Shown here in pieces: positions 53,862 through 55,773 of a stretch of 55,773 bases of DNA. The notes under the pieces were generated by a model. That model worked only from the letters and a program-made list of their open reading frames with translations, was not told the origin of the DNA and did not search any database. The translations under genes were made by a program, and so were the position numbers. Each line of letters opens with the position of its first letter. Position 1 is the first letter of the stretch. The DNA is taken from positions 1 through 55,773 of the forward strand of contig CAMEIX010000022.1 of NCBI GenBank assembly GCA_945919075.1, given 5' to 3'. This stretch comes from an uncultured Lachnospiraceae bacterium (lineage in GTDB: Bacteria; Bacillota; Clostridia; Lachnospirales; Lachnospiraceae).

Positions 53862-53950
53862 ATTTTTCATGGTTTCTCACCACGCAAGTACGATAATACC
53901 ATTCTGGAGTCTGATTGTCAACAAAAATTTAAAATTTTTTGTCATAAAAG

Positions 53951-53980
53951 TTTGCATTCTACTTTTCTCTCTGCTATACT
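53951..53980 (+). promoter_or_regulatory. promoter candidate of the 54065 gene
   Basis: TTTGCA at 53951-53956 and TATACT at 53975-53980 with an 18-base spacer, 85 bases before the start codon. Confidence 0.5.
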
Positions 53981-54064
53981 TATAATAACAATTGGTATAC
54001 TGTTTGCTGAAGAACAGATACATGTTAGGCATGGAGGCCGATTTTTACACAAGGAGGGATATTT

Positions 54065-54805
54065 ATGGGTATTAATATTTCCAGTCGTACCGACTACTCT
54101 TACCTCTTTCAGGGGATGAATTCCTCAAAAGGAAACTCCTCCGGACTTGGTAATCTTAATTTTCTATCCGATTACAGCAGCATAAAAAATGGCAGTTACG
54201 GAAAACTGATGAGAGCTTATTTCAATCAGGATTCAAAATCCTCCGTTACTTCCATCGCGAATAATAAGATTTCTAAGAATGACTCCTTTATTGATGCAGA
54301 AACCACCAAGAGGATTGCAAACGTACAGGAATCCACCGACAAGTTAAAAGAAAGTGCCGATGCTCTTCTGACAACCGGTAAGAAATCTGTTTTCTCCGGT
54401 GACGAGTTGTCTGCTGAAGCTTATGATGCAGTAAGCAAATTCGTGGATAATTATAATGCCGCAATTAATTCTGTTGACAAACTTGGTAATTCTTCTGTCA
54501 CGGACAAAGCAACCAATCTGGCAATATCAACCGAAAGCAATAGCAAGGCTTTGGCTAAGATCGGTATTACCATTGACGAAAACAGCAACCTGAAACTGGA
54601 TAAAGATACTTTCATGAAAGCCGATCTTTCCTCTGTAAAGTCCTTGTTCCAAGGAGCCGGTTCCTATGCATATCGGGTAAGTGCACAGTCTTCCCTTATT
54701 AATTTTGCCGCCGACACAGTTGCATCCAAGGCAAATACCTACACCCAGAATGGTACTTTCGGTAACAATATGAATGTAGGAAACCTTTTCAACACCTACT
54801 TCTAA
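54065..54805 (+). CDS. FliD-C-like host protein, 246 aa
   Basis: Behind CACAAGGAGGGATATTT. Product begins MGINISSRTDYSYLFQGMNS. In the second half, SNSKALAKIGITIDENSNLK followed by LDKDTFMKADLSSVKSLFQG and AYRVSAQSSLINFAADTVAS has the pattern of the C-terminal part of flagellar hook-associated protein FliD ('L..iGi......g.l.lD...l..al..n...v..lF'). No signal peptide. The gene stands alone with promoter and terminator and is the first gene on the chromosome side. Possibly flagellum-related, but the N-terminal half is not recognised. Confidence 0.65.
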   Translation: MGINISSRTDYSYLFQGMNSSKGNSSGLGNLNFLSDYSSIKNGSYGKLMRAYFNQDSKSSVTSIANNKISKNDSFIDAETTKRIANVQESTDKLKESADALLTTGKKSVFSGDELSAEAYDAVSKFVDNYNAAINSVDKLGNSSVTDKATNLAISTESNSKALAKIGITIDENSNLKLDKDTFMKADLSSVKSLFQGAGSYAYRVSAQSSLINFAADTVASKANTYTQNGTFGNNMNVGNLFNTYF

Positions 54806-54832
54806 GTTGAATCCTTAAATATGTACATATAA

Positions 54833-54868
54833 AAAGTGGTTTGGAAATGTTCCAAGCCACTTTCTTTT
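54833..54868. terminator. strong intrinsic terminator, bidirectional
   Basis: AAAGTGGTTTGGAA-ATG-TTCCAAGCCACTTT, a 14-base stem with one wobble, followed by CTTTTT. It serves the 54065 gene and the convergent 54876 gene. Confidence 0.9.
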
Positions 54869-54875
54869 TACACCT

Positions 54876-55514
54876 CTATTTTTCTTTTAATATCGGTCTT
54901 GCAATCTTCTTATTAAAAAATTCAATTAGCGGTCCCATAAAGAAAGCCGTCACAATGGTGCCTATTCCGGCAATTGTTGGAATCTCTCCTACTTTTCCTC
55001 CCGCAATCATGAAGAGGATAACCCCCAAAGCCACGCAGACAAAATCCGTACATATACGAATATACTTAAACTGCCCTATTTTGTATTTATTTACCAACAC
55101 CAGCGCAACTGCATCATAAGTAGATACACCCAGATCAGCCGTCATATAAAGTGATGAACCAATACAAATTACCACAATTCCTACAATTAAGCAGATTACC
55201 CGAACCCAGATAGCGGGATTTACGAGAATTCTCTGCAATGTAACATATGTATATTCCGTTATATACCCTAACAGAAACAGGTTAATAAAAGTGGCTATTC
55301 CCAGATAATGCCGATCTGTCAGTAATGTAAAAGAAAGTAGTACCACATTTACTATCACATATAATGTTCCGAACCCAATCGGTATTAACTGATCCATTCC
55401 GCTCATAAAGGACTGGAATGGGTCCACACCAAACGCAGCAATTTTAAAAATGCCTACGCTGACGGCACATATAATAACGCCAAATAATGACATCAAGATT
55501 CTTCTGGTTCTCAT
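54876..55514 (-). CDS. YczE/YitT-type membrane protein, 212 aa
   Basis: Six or more membrane helices: MSLFGVIICAVSVGIFKIA near 8, FGTLYVIVNVVLLSFTLL near 48, FINLFLLGYITEYTYV near 75, VICLIVGIVVICIGSSLY near 103, DFVCVALGVILFMIAGG near 160 and TIAGIGTIVTAFFMGPLI near 180. The G-x-DP-x(4)-G segment (FGVDPFQSFMSGM near 28-40) and GVSTYDAVALVL are signatures of YczE/DUF6198 integral membrane proteins. Function unknown; host gene convergent to the FliD-like one. Confidence 0.82.
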   Translation of the reverse strand: MRTRRILMSLFGVIICAVSVGIFKIAAFGVDPFQSFMSGMDQLIPIGFGTLYVIVNVVLLSFTLLTDRHYLGIATFINLFLLGYITEYTYVTLQRILVNPAIWVRVICLIVGIVVICIGSSLYMTADLGVSTYDAVALVLVNKYKIGQFKYIRICTDFVCVALGVILFMIAGGKVGEIPTIAGIGTIVTAFFMGPLIEFFNKKIARPILKEK

Positions 55515-55702
55515 ATCGTTTCCTCATATGAATGTTTTCTTGATATTCTATTGTATATTTTTTGTCCTTCTGTTACACTATTCTCATGGGTGCTACCATT
55601 TACGGTAGGCGGTTAGTCCTTCGCCAGGGGGACTGTGACCCTCTGTTTACATAGAAATCCCCAGTTTGTCTGACGGAAATCTTGCTAAAGGAGGGGATGC
55701 TA

Positions 55703-55773
55703 ATGTTGACTATCGAAAGTCTGATTGCAGTTATCAGCTTATGCCTGACCTCTTTCGGACTTGGATATACCAT
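55703..55773 (+). CDS. start of a small hydrophobic peptide gene (holin-like toxin type), partial
   Basis: ATG at 55703 behind AAAGGAGGGGATGCTA; 23 codons before the window ends. MLTIESLIAVISLCLTSFGL is a hydrophobic start, with a GLGYT continuation, as in the small 'putative holin-like toxin' peptides of Firmicutes. The 190 bases upstream (55515-55702) contain stems such as CTACC-ATTTAC-GGTAG and a GTCCTTCGCCAGGGGGAC-like hairpin, typical of the structured leader of type I toxin genes. Confidence 0.6.
   Translation, partial: MLTIESLIAVISLCLTSFGLGYT

Noticed and set aside
53793..54119. A 108-codon plus-strand frame to the right of the integrase
   Set aside because: It covers the antisense strand of tRNA-Leu and the promoter region of the 54065 gene, without a ribosome site.
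1..55773. CRISPR arrays
   Set aside because: No regularly spaced direct repeats of 24-40 bases with unique spacers were seen.
1..55773. Insertion sequences or transposases
   Set aside because: No DDE or HUH transposase frames and no IS-like terminal inverted repeats around genes were found; the mobile genes present are HNH endonucleases.

Overview
The window is almost entirely a Siphoviridae-type prophage from an anaerobic, low-GC Gram-positive host, most likely a Lachnospiraceae (Clostridia) gut bacterium. The evidence is strong purine-rich ribosome binding sites, AT-rich intergenic DNA, a phage Spo0A-C-like protein, and phage gene families typical of gut Clostridia (helicase-methyltransferase fusion, Gp37/Gp68-like protein, DUF551-like, YopX). 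Nearly all phage genes lie on the minus strand. True chromosome begins at the right with a tRNA-Leu(AAG) gene (53779-53861), a FliD-like protein, a YczE-like membrane protein and the start of a small hydrophobic peptide gene. The left phage end lies outside the window.

Read in the direction of transcription (right to left), the layout is as follows. (1) 50.4-53.8 kb is an accessory/integration module: a short tyrosine recombinase on the plus strand beside the tRNA-Leu 3' end, four small plus-strand genes with structured RNA leaders, a ribbon-helix-helix regulator facing them across a repeat-rich intergenic region, and a small RNA with its own promoter and terminator. (2) 47.6-50.4 kb holds a probable small terminase subunit, a GC-rich possible packaging site, tRNA-Phe(GAA), tRNA-Ser(GCT), tRNA-Ser(TGA), a roughly 550-nt heavily structured non-coding stretch of the ROOL/GOLLD kind, and a shortened tRNA-like element. 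(3) 21.8-47.5 kb is the late region: large terminase, HNH homing endonuclease, ArpU-like regulator, portal, Com-like zinc finger, scaffold, decoration and major capsid proteins, connectors, tail tube, frameshifted tail chaperones, tape measure, tail tip genes, holins and endolysin. (4) 20.2-21.7 kb is the lysogeny switch, with three XRE regulators and clear promoters and operators. (5) 0-20.2 kb is the early region: SSB-like proteins, a Rad50/SbcC-like ATPase, RecT, two CxxxCxxC radical-SAM-like proteins around an MBL-fold hydrolase, SSB, an ERCC4-type nuclease, a replication initiator and a DnaB helicase. It continues with a helicase-methyltransferase fusion overlapping a C5 cytosine methyltransferase, and many small phage proteins.

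The parts that ordinary phage annotation does not explain are: an AT-rich four-gene cassette with two promoters of its own and a terminator between the tape measure and the distal tail gene; a zinc-ribbon gene with its own promoter and terminator; at least six intrinsic terminators punctuating the late region, which implies antitermination or internal promoters; the large structured RNA; and a pair of covarying RNA elements plus a tRNA acceptor/T-arm minihelix in the leaders of the integration-module genes. All functional statements are from reading sequence only; no database search was possible.
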